DNA from: Hydrogenophaga sp.
Lineage (GTDB): Bacteria; Pseudomonadota; Gammaproteobacteria; Burkholderiales; Burkholderiaceae_C
Assembly (NCBI GenBank): GCA_030653975.1
Contig: JAURYH010000028.1
Location: forward strand, 1 to 64,000
Direction: 5' to 3'
DNA length: 64,000 nucleotides
Made by a program: the position numbers and the translations under genes. The notes beneath the pieces are model-generated. The model was not told the DNA's origin, did no database searches, and saw only the letters and a list, made by a program, of their open reading frames with translations. Of the stretch, positions 19,395 to 29,075 are shown one piece after another. Each line of letters opens with the position of its first letter. Positions within the stretch are counted from its first letter, which is position 1.

Positions 19395-20381
19395 TTACAT
19401 CCAGCCTTTTTCCTTGTAGTACTTCACGGCACCGGGGTGCAGCGGGGCCGACAGACCGTCCTTGATCATGTTCTTCGGATCGAGCGCAATGAAAGCGGGG
19501 TGCAGTTTCTTGAATTCGTCGAAGTTCTCGAACACGGCCTTGACCAGTTCGTACACCGCCACGTCAGGCACTTTGGCCGAGGTCACGAACGAGGCCAGCA
19601 CGCCGTAGGTGGGCGTGGGGTTCGGGTGACCGGCGTACAGGCCGCCGGGGATGTTGACCTTGGCGTAGTAGCTGTTGGCCGCCACCAGCTTGTCCACCGC
19701 CGGGCCGGTCAGGGGAACCAGCCTGGCGCCGCAGGTGGTGATCGGGTCCTGGATGTTGGCGCTGGGGTGACCCACGCCGTAGAAGAAGCCGTCGATCTTG
19801 TTGTCGCACAGCGCGGCACCGTGTTCGTCGGCCTTGAGCTCGGCGGCCAGGCCGAAGTCGCTGATCTTGCCACCGCTGCTGGCCAGGTACTCGTCCATGG
19901 CGGCGCGCGTGCCCGAGCCCGGGTTGCCGACGTTGAAACGTTTGCCCTTCAGATCGTCAAATTTGGTGATGTTGGCTTCCTTGCGGGACAACACGGTGAA
20001 GGGCTCGGGGTGGATGGAGAACACCGCGCGCAGGTCGGTGTGCTTGCCGTCTTTCTCGAACTGTTTGGCACCGTTGTAAGCGTTGTATTGCACGTCCGAC
20101 TGGGAGACGCCGAAATCCAGCTCGCCGGCCTTGATGGTGTTGATGTTCACCACCGAACCGCCGGTGGATTCCACCGAGCAACGGAAGCCGTGCTTGGCGC
20201 GGTCCTTGTTGACCAGGCGGCAGATGGCACCGCCCGCGGCGTAGTACACGCCGGTCACGCCACCGGTGCCGATGGTCATGAATTTCTGCTGCGCCTGAAC
20301 GGGGGCCAGAGGGGCCGACAGCGCCAGCACGGCGGCAGCGAGCGAGAGGCGGGAAGCGGTGGCTTTCAGGGAAATGGTCAT
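19395..20381 (-). CDS. TAXI-family TRAP transporter solute-binding protein
   Basis: The 328-residue protein has a Sec signal peptide ending near APVQAQQ (residue 27) and then the TAXI family start [31 protein letters not shown] and [15 protein letters not shown] are further family motifs; known TAXI proteins bind glutamate-like or other carboxylate ligands. The ATG at 20381 has AAGGAG seven bases upstream. It is the first gene of the transport operon; the 248-base upstream gap should hold the promoter. Confidence 0.95.
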   Translation of the reverse strand: MTISLKATASRLSLAAAVLALSAPLAPVQAQQKFMTIGTGGVTGVYYAAGGAICRLVNKDRAKHGFRCSVESTGGSVVNINTIKAGELDFGVSQSDVQYNAYNGAKQFEKDGKHTDLRAVFSIHPEPFTVLSRKEANITKFDDLKGKRFNVGNPGSGTRAAMDEYLASSGGKISDFGLAAELKADEHGAALCDNKIDGFFYGVGHPSANIQDPITTCGARLVPLTGPAVDKLVAANSYYAKVNIPGGLYAGHPNPTPTYGVLASFVTSAKVPDVAVYELVKAVFENFDEFKKLHPAFIALDPKNMIKDGLSAPLHPGAVKYYKEKGWM

Positions 20382-20629
20382 GCTGACTCCTTGTGATTGA
20401 ACGTGATGGTCATGGAACCCTTGTGAGGTCAGGCCAGTGAGGGGACAACGGCAACGCCAGCGGGTGACCCGCTCAGCGCGCAGCAACGGTGTGCAGGCGG
20501 GTCTGCTGCAAAACGCCATGCTAACCCGCAACAACAGAGGGTCAGACCGGGTTTCACCTTGGTTTTCATATCTGTAATGGTTCAGCAGGAAAACTTATAC
20601 ATCAAGCCGGCTCTGCAGGAAAGTGCCCC

Positions 20630-21976
20630 TCAGGCGGTCGCGGCAATGGCCCGGTCCACGCTGACCCGCAGGCGCTTCACGATCTGGGACAGCTCGGCCT
20701 CGCTGGCGATGAAGGGTGGGGCCAGCAGCACGTGGTCACCGCTTCGCCCGTCCACCGTGCCGCCCATGGGATAGACCATCAGGCCTTCGGCCATGGCTTC
20801 GCTCTTGATGCGCGCGTGCAGGCGCCGCGCCGGGTGAAACCACTGTTTCGTGCCCCGATCGGCCACCAGCTCGATGCCCCAGAACAGGCCGCGCCCGCGG
20901 ATGTCCCCCACGTGCGGGTGATCGCCAAAGCTGTCTTGCAGCAAGATCGACAACGCCTGCCCGCGAGACTTCACCTGGTCCAGCAGGCCATCGCGCTGGA
21001 TCACGCGCTGCACCGCCAGCGCGGCTGCGCAGGCCACCGCATGGCCCAGGTAGGTGTGGCCATGCTGAAACAGGCCACTGCCTTGCCGGAACGCTTCCAC
21101 CAGCCGGCCCTGCGCCAGCACAGCACCGATCGGCTGGTAGCCGCCGCCCAGGCCTTTGGCAATGGTCAGCAAGTCGGGCACCACGCCTTCCTGCTCGCAG
21201 GCGTGCAGCGTGCCGCTGCGGCCCATGCCGCACATCACTTCGTCGAGGATGAGCAGGATGCCGTGGCGGTCGCACAGCTCGCGCACGCCCTTGAAATACC
21301 CCGGAACCGGTGTCAGCACACCGGCCGTTGCGCCGCCGATGGTTTCGGCCACGAAGGCCATCACGTTCTCGCCGCCGAGCCGATCAATGGCCCCAGACAG
21401 CTCGGCCACGAGTCGCTGGCCATACTGCTCAGGCGTCTCGCCATCGCTGCGGTCCCGGTACTCGTAGCACGGTGCGACATGGGTCACATCGATCAACAGC
21501 GGCTTGAACTGCTCGCGCCGCCAGGCGTTGCCGCCCACGGCCAGTGCGCCCAGCGTGTTGCCGTGGTAGCTCTGGCGCCGGGCGATGAAATGCTGGCGCT
21601 GTGGCTGCCCGATCTCGACGAAATACTGGCGCGCCATCTTCAGCGCCGCTTCCACGGCTTCAGAACCACCGCTGACGAAATAGACGTGGCTCATGCCCGC
21701 GGGCGCGGTGTCAATCAGCAGGTCGGCCAGTTCCTCGGCCACGGTGGTGGTGAAGAAACTGGTGTGCGCGTAGGCGAGCTGGTCGATCTGCCGGTGCATG
21801 GCTGCGACCACATCGGGGTGACCATGACCCAGGCAAGAGACGGCAGCACCACCCGAGGCGTCGAGGTAGACGCGGCCATTCTGGTCGGTGATGGAAATGC
21901 CCTGGCCGCTGACGGCGACGGGCAAATCGTGGTGCAACTGGCGGTGGAAAACGCGGGATGTCGGGGCGGTGGACAT
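20630..21976 (-). CDS. Class III PLP-dependent aminotransferase
   Basis: The 448-residue fold-type I enzyme has the class III pattern: YFVSGGSEAVEAALKMARQ, the RRQSYHGNTLGAL segment, LILDEVMCGMGRSGT with the PLP-contacting Asp, and TIAKGLGGGYQPIGA with the Schiff-base Lys. It transfers an amino group from an omega- or alpha-amine, usually to pyruvate or 2-oxoglutarate; the substrate is not evident. The ATG at 21976 is chosen from alignment with the family. It is divergent from the FAD oxidase and upstream of the TAXI-TRAP genes, which suggests a shared catabolic role. Confidence 0.92.
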   Translation of the reverse strand: MSTAPTSRVFHRQLHHDLPVAVSGQGISITDQNGRVYLDASGGAAVSCLGHGHPDVVAAMHRQIDQLAYAHTSFFTTTVAEELADLLIDTAPAGMSHVYFVSGGSEAVEAALKMARQYFVEIGQPQRQHFIARRQSYHGNTLGALAVGGNAWRREQFKPLLIDVTHVAPCYEYRDRSDGETPEQYGQRLVAELSGAIDRLGGENVMAFVAETIGGATAGVLTPVPGYFKGVRELCDRHGILLILDEVMCGMGRSGTLHACEQEGVVPDLLTIAKGLGGGYQPIGAVLAQGRLVEAFRQGSGLFQHGHTYLGHAVACAAALAVQRVIQRDGLLDQVKSRGQALSILLQDSFGDHPHVGDIRGRGLFWGIELVADRGTKQWFHPARRLHARIKSEAMAEGLMVYPMGGTVDGRSGDHVLLAPPFIASEAELSQIVKRLRVSVDRAIAATA

Positions 21977-22058
21977 GCGGGCTCTTGCGGGTGGTGAAAA
22001 CGACCGCAGTGTAGGCAGTGAAGCACCGTTTCGGAAAATGCCTTTTTGAACAAGCCCC

Positions 22059-22073
22059 ATGAATTCGCGGCAT
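22059..22073. promoter_or_regulatory. Candidate LysR-type operator (T-N11-A) in divergent region
   Basis: The 155-base gap between the divergent aminotransferase and FAD-oxidase genes holds the interrupted dyad ATGAATTCGCGGCAT, which fits T-N11-A. A wider inverted repeat (GAAAATGCC at 22034-22042 and GGCATTTTTC at 22090-22099) surrounds it. The LysR gene 1.3 kb away is the natural candidate regulator. Motif evidence only. Confidence 0.35.
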
Positions 22074-22131
22074 GGATGGCACCGCGATCGGCATTTTTCA
22101 CCCGATCGGGCCTTGGCTACATTCGATCCCC

Positions 22132-23391
22132 ATGAACCTCTCGACAGAAAAGCCTCGGCATGTCTGCGTGCTGGGCGCGGGCATCGTCGGCCTGGCCACG
22201 GCCTGGCAACTCCAGCGCGCCGGGCACACCGTCACCGTGATCGACCGTGCCCGGGCCGGCACTGGAGCCAGCGCCGCCAACGGCGCGCAACTGAGTTACG
22301 CCTACGTACAGCCACTGGCCGATCCCGGCATCTGGCAGCAGTTGCCCCGGCTGCTGCTGGCCAGCGACTCACCGCTGAAGCTGCGCCTGATGCCCGATCT
22401 GCACCAGTGGGCGTGGGGCCTGCAGTTCCTGGCCGCGTGCCGCGCCAGCGTCTCACAGCGCACCACCGTCAGCCTGCTCGCGCTGGCGGCCGAAAGTCGG
22501 CAGGGTTTCGACCACATGATGGCCGAGGAACGCATCGCATGCGACTTCTCCGCCACCGGCAAGCTGGTGCTCTACCCCGATGAAGCGGCCTTTGCCGGCG
22601 CGCGCCGGCAGATGGAACTGCAGCGCCCACTGGGCAGCGTGCAGCACGCGCTTTCACCGACCGAAGCCGTGGCGGTGGAGCCTGCACTGGCGGGCTGCGC
22701 GCAGCGCTTCGCCGGCGCCATCCACACACCGGGCGAGTGCGCAGCCGATTGCCACCAGGTCTGCCTGGCACTGGAGCGCCTGCTGCAGGCACGCGGTGTG
22801 CGCTTCGCGTTCGACTCATCCGTCAACCGCCTGCTGCGTTCGGGCGAAAGGGTCGTGGCCGCCGAAACGCCGCGCGGCGCGATCGAGGCCGACGCGTTCG
22901 TGGTCGCGCTCGGCACGGGCTCGCACCCGCTGGCGCGCTCGCTGGGCCTGCGCGTGCCGGTCTACCCGCTCAAAGGCTACAGCCTCACGGTGGACGCCAA
23001 CGATGCGCCAGGGGCCACACCGCGCGTGAGCGTGACCGACGCGGCGCGCAAGGTGGTGTTCGCGCGCCTCGGGCAGCGCCTGCGCGTGGCGGGCATGGCG
23101 GAACTGGTGGGCGAAAACACCGCCATCCCCGCCGACCGCATTGCCTCACTGCTCGCCACCGCGCGCGACCTGTTTCCCGACGCCAGCCGCTACGAGGACT
23201 TGCAACCCTGGGCCGGCCTGCGACCCGCCACCCCCACCGGGTTGCCGGTGATCGGCCGTCTGCGCGGCGGGCCCGACAACCTCTGGTTCAACACCGGCCA
23301 CGGCGCCCTGGGTTTCACCCTGGCCTTCGGCAGCGCGCAGCGCATCGCCAGGCAACTGACCGGTTCGGCACACACCGGGCCTTCACACTGA
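22132..23391 (+). CDS. FAD-dependent D-amino acid dehydrogenase-like oxidoreductase
   Basis: The 419-residue protein has an N-terminal dinucleotide-binding motif (VCVLGAGIVGLATAWQLQRAG), the DAO-family SAANGAQLSYAYVQP, and the C-terminal GHGALGFTLAFGSAQ, as in the small subunit DadA of D-amino-acid dehydrogenases. It probably oxidises a D-amino acid or related amine to the 2-oxo acid and passes electrons to the respiratory chain. The ATG at 22132 starts the conserved region; an upstream in-frame ATG adds 20 residues. It is divergent from the aminotransferase and convergent with the LysR gene. Confidence 0.9.
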   Translation: MNLSTEKPRHVCVLGAGIVGLATAWQLQRAGHTVTVIDRARAGTGASAANGAQLSYAYVQPLADPGIWQQLPRLLLASDSPLKLRLMPDLHQWAWGLQFLAACRASVSQRTTVSLLALAAESRQGFDHMMAEERIACDFSATGKLVLYPDEAAFAGARRQMELQRPLGSVQHALSPTEAVAVEPALAGCAQRFAGAIHTPGECAADCHQVCLALERLLQARGVRFAFDSSVNRLLRSGERVVAAETPRGAIEADAFVVALGTGSHPLARSLGLRVPVYPLKGYSLTVDANDAPGATPRVSVTDAARKVVFARLGQRLRVAGMAELVGENTAIPADRIASLLATARDLFPDASRYEDLQPWAGLRPATPTGLPVIGRLRGGPDNLWFNTGHGALGFTLAFGSAQRIARQLTGSAHTGPSH

Positions 23392-23445
23392 GGGGCCGCC
23401 CGGCGTCGTCTGTGCGGCTACCCGGCGTGACCGAACGCCGTCCGC

Positions 23446-24345
23446 TCAGGCGGTTTCCAGCAGCGCCTGCTGCATGCAGCGGGTGAAGGCGCGGATGGGC
23501 AGCGAGTTCGGCCGCGCCGTGGACCGCAAGGCATGAACCCGGGTCGGCAAAGCCGGCTCCAGCGCCAGCACGTCGACCTTGCTGCGGTCGGCCGAGGCAG
23601 CCGTGCAGCTCTCCACCAGGGCCACGCCCACACCGTGGTGCGCCAGCGCCAGCGCCACGTGGTAGGTCTGCACCGTCATCACTTCCTGCAACCCCGCGCC
23701 ACTGTCGCGCACCGCGTGGGCCAGCAACTGGCCCAGCGGGTCCTGCCCGTCGAGCGCGATGACCGGCAGCTTGGCAAGCTGGGCCAGCGTGAGGGTGCCG
23801 GCCTTGAGCTGGCGCGCCGTCAGCAAGCCCCTGGGCACCACACACACCACCTGCCGCTCAGCCAGTTGTTCCTGCGCCAGCGAGGGGTGCGAGACCGCGC
23901 TGAAGACATAGCCCACGTCGGCCTCCTGCAGGGCCAGCGAGGCCACGATCTGCGGGGAATGCAGGGCCTCGTGGTGCACCATGACCTGGGGGTGTTTCTC
24001 GCGAAACAGCCGCATGGCGCGCGGGAACACCTCGTAGCTCAGCGCGAGCACGGTCAGCACGCGCAACTCACCCTGGCCGCGCCCGGCCTTGAGGCTGGCC
24101 GAAAGGCGCTGCACCTCGTCGAGCTGTGAAAACAGGCGCTCGATGTGCGGGTACAGGGTCTGCGCCTCCAGCGTGGGTTTGAGCCGCCCGCCCACACGCT
24201 GGAACAGCTGGAAGCCGAGCTGGATCTCGGCATGTTGCAGCGTGCGGCTGACCGCCGGCTGCGTCACGTTGATCATGCGCGCGGCCGCGCTCACGCTGCC
24301 GGTGAGCATGACGGCATTGAAGACTTCGATGTGTCTGAGGCGCAT
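23446..24345 (-). CDS. LysR-family transcriptional regulator
   Basis: The 299-residue protein has the N-terminal winged helix (RHIEVFNAVMLTGSVSAAAR, MINVTQPAVSRTLQ) and a periplasmic-binding-like effector domain. It lies next to the DadA-like oxidase and aminotransferase, which it probably controls through the divergent region at 21977-22131. Unlike most LysR genes it is convergent with its likely target rather than divergent. Confidence 0.93.
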   Translation of the reverse strand: MRLRHIEVFNAVMLTGSVSAAARMINVTQPAVSRTLQHAEIQLGFQLFQRVGGRLKPTLEAQTLYPHIERLFSQLDEVQRLSASLKAGRGQGELRVLTVLALSYEVFPRAMRLFREKHPQVMVHHEALHSPQIVASLALQEADVGYVFSAVSHPSLAQEQLAERQVVCVVPRGLLTARQLKAGTLTLAQLAKLPVIALDGQDPLGQLLAHAVRDSGAGLQEVMTVQTYHVALALAHHGVGVALVESCTAASADRSKVDVLALEPALPTRVHALRSTARPNSLPIRAFTRCMQQALLETA

Positions 24346-24449
24346 GGCCTATTGTTGATCAGGTATGAGAGGTCTTCTCCGGCCGATACGGTCATCGGCG
24401 GCCGGGGCATCCGGCTCCGCGAATGTCCTCCGCCAAGGGCTTCGCCCTT

Positions 24450-24582
24450 GTCTCCCCCTTGACTTCGCTGCGCCAGACACCCCGACCACCGATGACCTCA
24501 AGGGGATTCGAAATGTGGGAGCGGAATCACTGCCTCGCGCGAAGGCGCAAGGTGCTCTGCGCAGCGACGTGAAGGAGGAGAC
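24450..24582. repeat. Inverted repeat element in 334-base intergenic stretch
   Basis: The gap from 24346 to 24679 has no gene. It contains two diverged inverted arms (24450-24476 and 24557-24582) that share GTCTCC(C/T)CCTT and TCGCTGCGC, plus short hairpins AAGGGC-TTC-GCCCTT at 24435-24449 and GACCCGGC-GCA-GCCGGGTC at about 24580-24598. It looks like a dispersed intergenic repeat rather than a promoter. Confidence 0.5.
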
Positions 24583-24679
24583 CCGGCGCAGCCGGGTCGG
24601 GGGACAGTCGCGGAGCAGAGCGCCGCCCGCCTCCGAGCCCGCGAGGTGAAGGAGGTATTCCGTCCTCAGTCCTCCGCCC

Positions 24680-27600
24680 TCAGCCCGCGACCGGCTCCCG
24701 CTTCACCCGGAACCAGGCCGCATACATCGCCGGTAGTGCCAGCAAGGTCAGCACGGTGGCCACGATCAGACCGCCCATGATGGCCACGGCCATCGGACCC
24801 CAGAACACGCTGCGTGAGAGCGGGATCATGGCCAGCACGGCGGCCGCGGCGGTCAGCACGATGGGCCGCATGCGGCGCACGGCGGCTTCCACGATGGCGT
24901 CCCAGGCCGGCACGCCGCGCGCGCGGTCCTGCTCGATCTGGTCGATCAGGATCACCGAGTTGCGCTGGATCATGCCCATGAGCGCAATCACGCCCAGCAG
25001 CGCCACGAAGCCAAACGGCCGGTTCAGCAGCAGCAGCGCGCCGGCCACCCCCGCCAGGCCCAGCGGGCCGGTCAGGAACACCAGCAGCGAGCGGCTGAAA
25101 CTCTGCAACTGCAACATCAGCAGCGTGAAGGTGAGGAAGAGCATGATCGGAATGCCTGCAGCGATGGACGACGAACCCTTGCTGCTCTCTTCCACCGCAC
25201 CCGCCACCTGCACCTGGTAACCCGCCAGACCGCGCCCGGCCCAGCTGTCGCTGATCTGCTTCAGAGCCGGTTGCAGTTGTGCCGTGACGGTGGCGCCCTG
25301 CAGGCCCTCCACCACGTCGCCCTGCACCGTGATGGCGAAGTCGCGGTTTTCGCGCCAGATCACACCCGGCTCCCAGCCCAGCACCGGCCGCGCGATCTGC
25401 AGCAGCGGGATGCTCTTGCCGCTGGCAGTGGGCAGGTAGCCGTTGCCCAGGCTGGAGATGGCATCGCGCTCGTCCAGCGGCTGGCGCAACACGATGTCGA
25501 TCAGCTTGTCGCCGTCGCGGTACTGGCCCACCGTGCTGCCCGTGAGGATGGTGCGCGAGGCCTGGGCGATGGACTGGCTGCTCACGCCCAGCGCGCGCGC
25601 CTTCGCCTGGTCCACCTCCAGACGCAGCACCTTGACCGACTCGTTCCAGTTGTCGTTCACGCCGCGCATGTTTTGATTCTGGCGCACCGCGTCCTTGACC
25701 TCGTCGGCCAGCCCCCGCAGCACCGCGGGATCGGGACCGATCACGCGGAACTGAACCGGGTAGGGCACCGGTGGCCCGTTGGCCAGCAGCTTCACACGCC
25801 CACGCACCTCGGGGAATTCGGTTGCCAGCAAGCCCGGCAAGGCCTTACGCAGTACTTCGCGCGTGGCGAGATCCTGGGGCAACACGATCAGTTGCGACAC
25901 GTTGGACTGCGGAAAAATCTGGTCGATCGGCAAATAGAAACGTGGCACACCCGATCCCACCCAGGCGCTCACGCTCTGCACACCCGACTCTTTCGACAGG
26001 CGCTGCTCCAGCCGCAAGCTCACCTCGTCCATGGCCTGGATGTTGCTGCCTTCGGGCAGCCAGATGTCCACCATGATCTCCGGCCGGCTCGAATCGGGGA
26101 AGAACTGCTGCTGCACCTGGCCCATGCCCACCATGCCGAGCACAAAGGTTCCGATGGTCAGGCCGATGGTGATCCAGCGGTGTTGCACGCACCAGTTGAC
26201 CAGGGCGCGAAAGCGCACATAAAACGGACCGTCAAACACCTCGTGCGCCGGGCCCACATGGGGCTTGACCTTGAGCAGCTTCACACCCAGATAAGGCACG
26301 AACATCACCGCCACGATCCACGACAGCACCAGCGCGATCACCGTGACCGCGAAGATCGCGAAGGTGTATTCGCCCACCGTGGAGTTCGCCATGCCGATGG
26401 GCAGGAAACCAGCCGCTGTGATCAGCGTGCCGGTGAGCATGGGCATGGCGGTGGCTTCCCAGGTGAAGGTCGCGGCCTTCATCATGGTGTAGCCCTCTTC
26501 GAGCTTGCGCACCATCATCTCGACCGCAATGATCGCGTCGTCCACCAGCAGGCCGAGCGCGATGATGAGCGAACCCAGCGAAATCTTGTGCAGACCAATG
26601 CCCCAGTACTGCATGGCCAGAAACGTGATGGCCAGCACCAGCGGGATGGTGATGAACACCACCAGGCCGGGCCGCATGTCCAGCACGTAACGGCGCAGGC
26701 CGCGACCGCCCTCGCGCCGGTGCAGGCCAAGCGCCAGGAAGCTGACCGCGAGCACGATCACCACCGCCTCGATCAGCACCTTGACGAATTCGTTCACCGA
26801 GCGCGCCACCGCGGTCGGCTGGTCCTGCACCTGCACCAGGGCCATGCCGGCGGGCAGGTGCGCCTCAATGTCGGCCACCGCCAGCTTCAGGGCCTTGCCC
26901 AGCGCGATGATGTCGCCGCCCTTGGCCATGGAAATGCCCAGCGCGATGCTGTCGAGCCCGTTGTGGCGCACCTTCACCTGCGCCGGGTCCACATAGCCCA
27001 GGCGGATGTCGGCGATGTCGCCCAGACGCATCTGGGTGCCGTTGGCGGCGCGGATCGGCATGGCGCGCAACTGCTCCGTCGAGGTGAAAGCACCGCCCAC
27101 ACGCACCTGCACCGCATCGGCCGGCGCCTGCACCGCGCCCGCCGATTCGACCACGTTCTGCTGGCCCAGTGCTGCCAGCACCTGCGGCATGTCCAGCCCC
27201 AGCACCGCGAGGCGTTTCTGGGAAATTTCGATGTAGAGCTTCTGATCCTGCGCACCAAAGAGCTCAACCTTGTTGACGTCTTTCACGCGCAGCAGGCGCT
27301 GGCGCACTTCGTCGGCCACCTGCTTCTTGTCCGCGGGCGAAAAACCCTCGCCTTGCAGCGCGTAGATGACACCGAAAACATCGCCGAACTCGTCATTGAA
27401 GAACGGTCCGACCACGCCCTGCGGCAGCGTGCTGCGCATGTCACCGATCTTCTTGCGTGTCGTGTACCAGATCTGTTGCACCTCGCCCGGCGGCGACGAG
27501 TCCTTGACCTGGAACAGCACGACCGACTCGCCCGGCTTGGAGTAGCTGCGGATCTTGTCGGCGTAGGGCACTTCCTGCAGCGTCTTCTCGATCCGGTCCG

Positions 27601-27844
27601 ACACCTGCTCGGCCATCTGCTGCGCCGTGGCGCCCGGCCAGTAGGCGCGCACGACCATGGCACGGAAGGTGAACGGCGGGTCTTCGTCCTGACCGAGCTG
27701 GAAGTAGGCCGCCACGCCCAGCAACATCAGCACGATCATCAGGTAGCGGGTGAAGGCCTGGTGGTCCAGTGCCCACTGCGAGAGGTTGAACCGCGAGACC
27801 CAGGAGCGGGCCCCGTCGGTGGTGTTCGGATGGTGTGCGCTCAT
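24680..27844 (-). CDS. RND efflux permease (AcrB/MexB superfamily), system 1
   Basis: The 1054-residue inner-membrane proton antiporter has the RND layout: TM1, periplasmic loop, TM2-6, second loop, TM8-12. TM4 carries the proton-relay pair in LGLLVDDAIIAVEMM. Periplasmic features such as GATAQQMAEQVSDRIE match the HAE family. With its adaptor gene eight bases upstream it forms a pump; no outer-membrane factor is in the window, so a TolC-like partner must come from elsewhere. Substrate unknown. Confidence 0.95.
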   Translation of the reverse strand: MSAHHPNTTDGARSWVSRFNLSQWALDHQAFTRYLMIVLMLLGVAAYFQLGQDEDPPFTFRAMVVRAYWPGATAQQMAEQVSDRIEKTLQEVPYADKIRSYSKPGESVVLFQVKDSSPPGEVQQIWYTTRKKIGDMRSTLPQGVVGPFFNDEFGDVFGVIYALQGEGFSPADKKQVADEVRQRLLRVKDVNKVELFGAQDQKLYIEISQKRLAVLGLDMPQVLAALGQQNVVESAGAVQAPADAVQVRVGGAFTSTEQLRAMPIRAANGTQMRLGDIADIRLGYVDPAQVKVRHNGLDSIALGISMAKGGDIIALGKALKLAVADIEAHLPAGMALVQVQDQPTAVARSVNEFVKVLIEAVVIVLAVSFLALGLHRREGGRGLRRYVLDMRPGLVVFITIPLVLAITFLAMQYWGIGLHKISLGSLIIALGLLVDDAIIAVEMMVRKLEEGYTMMKAATFTWEATAMPMLTGTLITAAGFLPIGMANSTVGEYTFAIFAVTVIALVLSWIVAVMFVPYLGVKLLKVKPHVGPAHEVFDGPFYVRFRALVNWCVQHRWITIGLTIGTFVLGMVGMGQVQQQFFPDSSRPEIMVDIWLPEGSNIQAMDEVSLRLEQRLSKESGVQSVSAWVGSGVPRFYLPIDQIFPQSNVSQLIVLPQDLATREVLRKALPGLLATEFPEVRGRVKLLANGPPVPYPVQFRVIGPDPAVLRGLADEVKDAVRQNQNMRGVNDNWNESVKVLRLEVDQAKARALGVSSQSIAQASRTILTGSTVGQYRDGDKLIDIVLRQPLDERDAISSLGNGYLPTASGKSIPLLQIARPVLGWEPGVIWRENRDFAITVQGDVVEGLQGATVTAQLQPALKQISDSWAGRGLAGYQVQVAGAVEESSKGSSSIAAGIPIMLFLTFTLLMLQLQSFSRSLLVFLTGPLGLAGVAGALLLLNRPFGFVALLGVIALMGMIQRNSVILIDQIEQDRARGVPAWDAIVEAAVRRMRPIVLTAAAAVLAMIPLSRSVFWGPMAVAIMGGLIVATVLTLLALPAMYAAWFRVKREPVAG

Positions 27845-27851
27845 GCCGTCC

Positions 27852-28967
27852 TCACTGCGCAGCGGGTGCGGCGAAACGCGTCACCTTCTGCCCCGGCGAG
27901 AGCACATGCGTGCCCGCGGCCACCACCTCTTCACCCGGCTTCAAGCCCTCGGCGATCACGATCAGGTTGCCATGGGCCCCCGCCACCACCACCGGGCGCG
28001 GCTGCACCGTCTGGCTCACCGCGTCGAACACCCAGACCGCGCTGCCATTGGGCTCACCCGAGGCGGAGGCCATGAGCGCACTGGTGGGCAACTGGATCAG
28101 CGCTGGCCCCGCGCCTTCCTGCGCCGGCAGCGTCACATAGGCGGTCGCGCCCAGGGGCACCGCCGCCCCGTCCGGCAGCGACAGCTTGACCTGGTAGGTG
28201 CGCGTGGCCGCGTCGGCGCTCGCCGCCACCTCACGCACCACGCCACCGAGCGGGGCCCCGTTGCCAGGCGCACCCGCGGCCGCCGCCCACAGGCGCACCT
28301 GAGCCAGCTGGCCCACGCGCAACTGCGCCAGCCGGTCTTCCGGCACGGCAAACACCACATCGCGGGCACCGTCGCGCGCGACGCGCACCACCGGCGTGCC
28401 CGCAGCCACCACCTGACCCACCTCGGCGTCTACCGACAGCACCACACCGGCCGCATCGGCCAGCAAGCGGGTGTAAGCGGCCTGGTTGCCCTGCACCGCG
28501 CCCTGGGCCTGGGCCTGACGCAGGGCGGCTTCGGCGGCCTGCAGCGTGGCCTGGCGGCGCTCGATTTCAGCGCCACTCACGAAACCCTGGGCCTTCAGGT
28601 CGGTGAAACGCTTCAGGTCGGCCGCGGCCAGATGGCGCTGCGTCTGCGCCGCGCTCACCTGCGCCTGGGCGGCCTGGCTGGCCAGGGCCAGATCGTTCGC
28701 ATCCAGTTGCGCCAGCAACTGCCCCACTTTCACCCGCTGACCCACCTCGGCCGGGCGCTGCAGCAGCTTGCCACCGACCCGGAAGCCCAGCCGCGACTCG
28801 ACCCGGGCGCGCACCTCGCCGGCGTATTCGTTCTGCGCCGCCACTGCCGAGGCCGACACGGTGATCAGCTTGACCGAGCGGATCGGCTCCTGGGGCGCTT
28901 CCGGCCGCGAGCAGGCGGCCAGGGCCAGCGCAGCGGTCACGGCAAAGACAAAATGCGGTGTTTTCAT
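27852..28967 (-). CDS. RND efflux periplasmic adaptor (lipoprotein), system 1
   Basis: The 371-residue membrane-fusion protein has a lipoprotein signal with lipobox LAAC (Cys about 19), then a barrel-sandwich/lipoyl half (GKLLQRPAEVGQRVKVGQLLAQLD), a coiled-coil hairpin (about residues 85-155), and beta-barrel and membrane-proximal domains. It bridges the permease and an outer-membrane channel. The ATG at 28967 is chosen because it starts the signal sequence. The promoter at 29047-29075 lies about 70 bases upstream. Confidence 0.94.
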   Translation of the reverse strand: MKTPHFVFAVTAALALAACSRPEAPQEPIRSVKLITVSASAVAAQNEYAGEVRARVESRLGFRVGGKLLQRPAEVGQRVKVGQLLAQLDANDLALASQAAQAQVSAAQTQRHLAAADLKRFTDLKAQGFVSGAEIERRQATLQAAEAALRQAQAQGAVQGNQAAYTRLLADAAGVVLSVDAEVGQVVAAGTPVVRVARDGARDVVFAVPEDRLAQLRVGQLAQVRLWAAAAGAPGNGAPLGGVVREVAASADAATRTYQVKLSLPDGAAVPLGATAYVTLPAQEGAGPALIQLPTSALMASASGEPNGSAVWVFDAVSQTVQPRPVVVAGAHGNLIVIAEGLKPGEEVVAAGTHVLSPGQKVTRFAAPAAQ

Positions 28968-29046
28968 GACGTTGCAAAGTTCCAGTGAAATCGGACGTGG
29001 AAATGCGCCAAAAATGCGGTATTTCCGTGGCCCGTCGGTTGTGCCA

Positions 29047-29075
29047 AAATTAATGACTGACTGGTTAGTAACCAA
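29047..29075 (-). promoter_or_regulatory. Promoter with TetR-type operator between the RND systems
   Basis: On the minus strand, TTGGTT and TAATTT are separated by exactly 17 bases, a good sigma-70 promoter for the system 1 pump. The spacer contains the near-perfect palindrome ACTAACCAGTCAGT (29056-29069), similar to operators of TetR-type efflux repressors. No TetR gene is present in this window. It could also control the divergent hpnC operon. Confidence 0.55.

Noticed and set aside
17476-19419. Long His/Gln/Arg-rich frame opposite the TRAP permease.
   Set aside because: Composition is that of an antisense frame in GC-rich DNA; no motif supports it.
25271-28075. A 934-residue plus-strand frame opposite the RND permease.
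   Set aside because: Antisense shadow of a conserved membrane protein; His-rich composition without domains.
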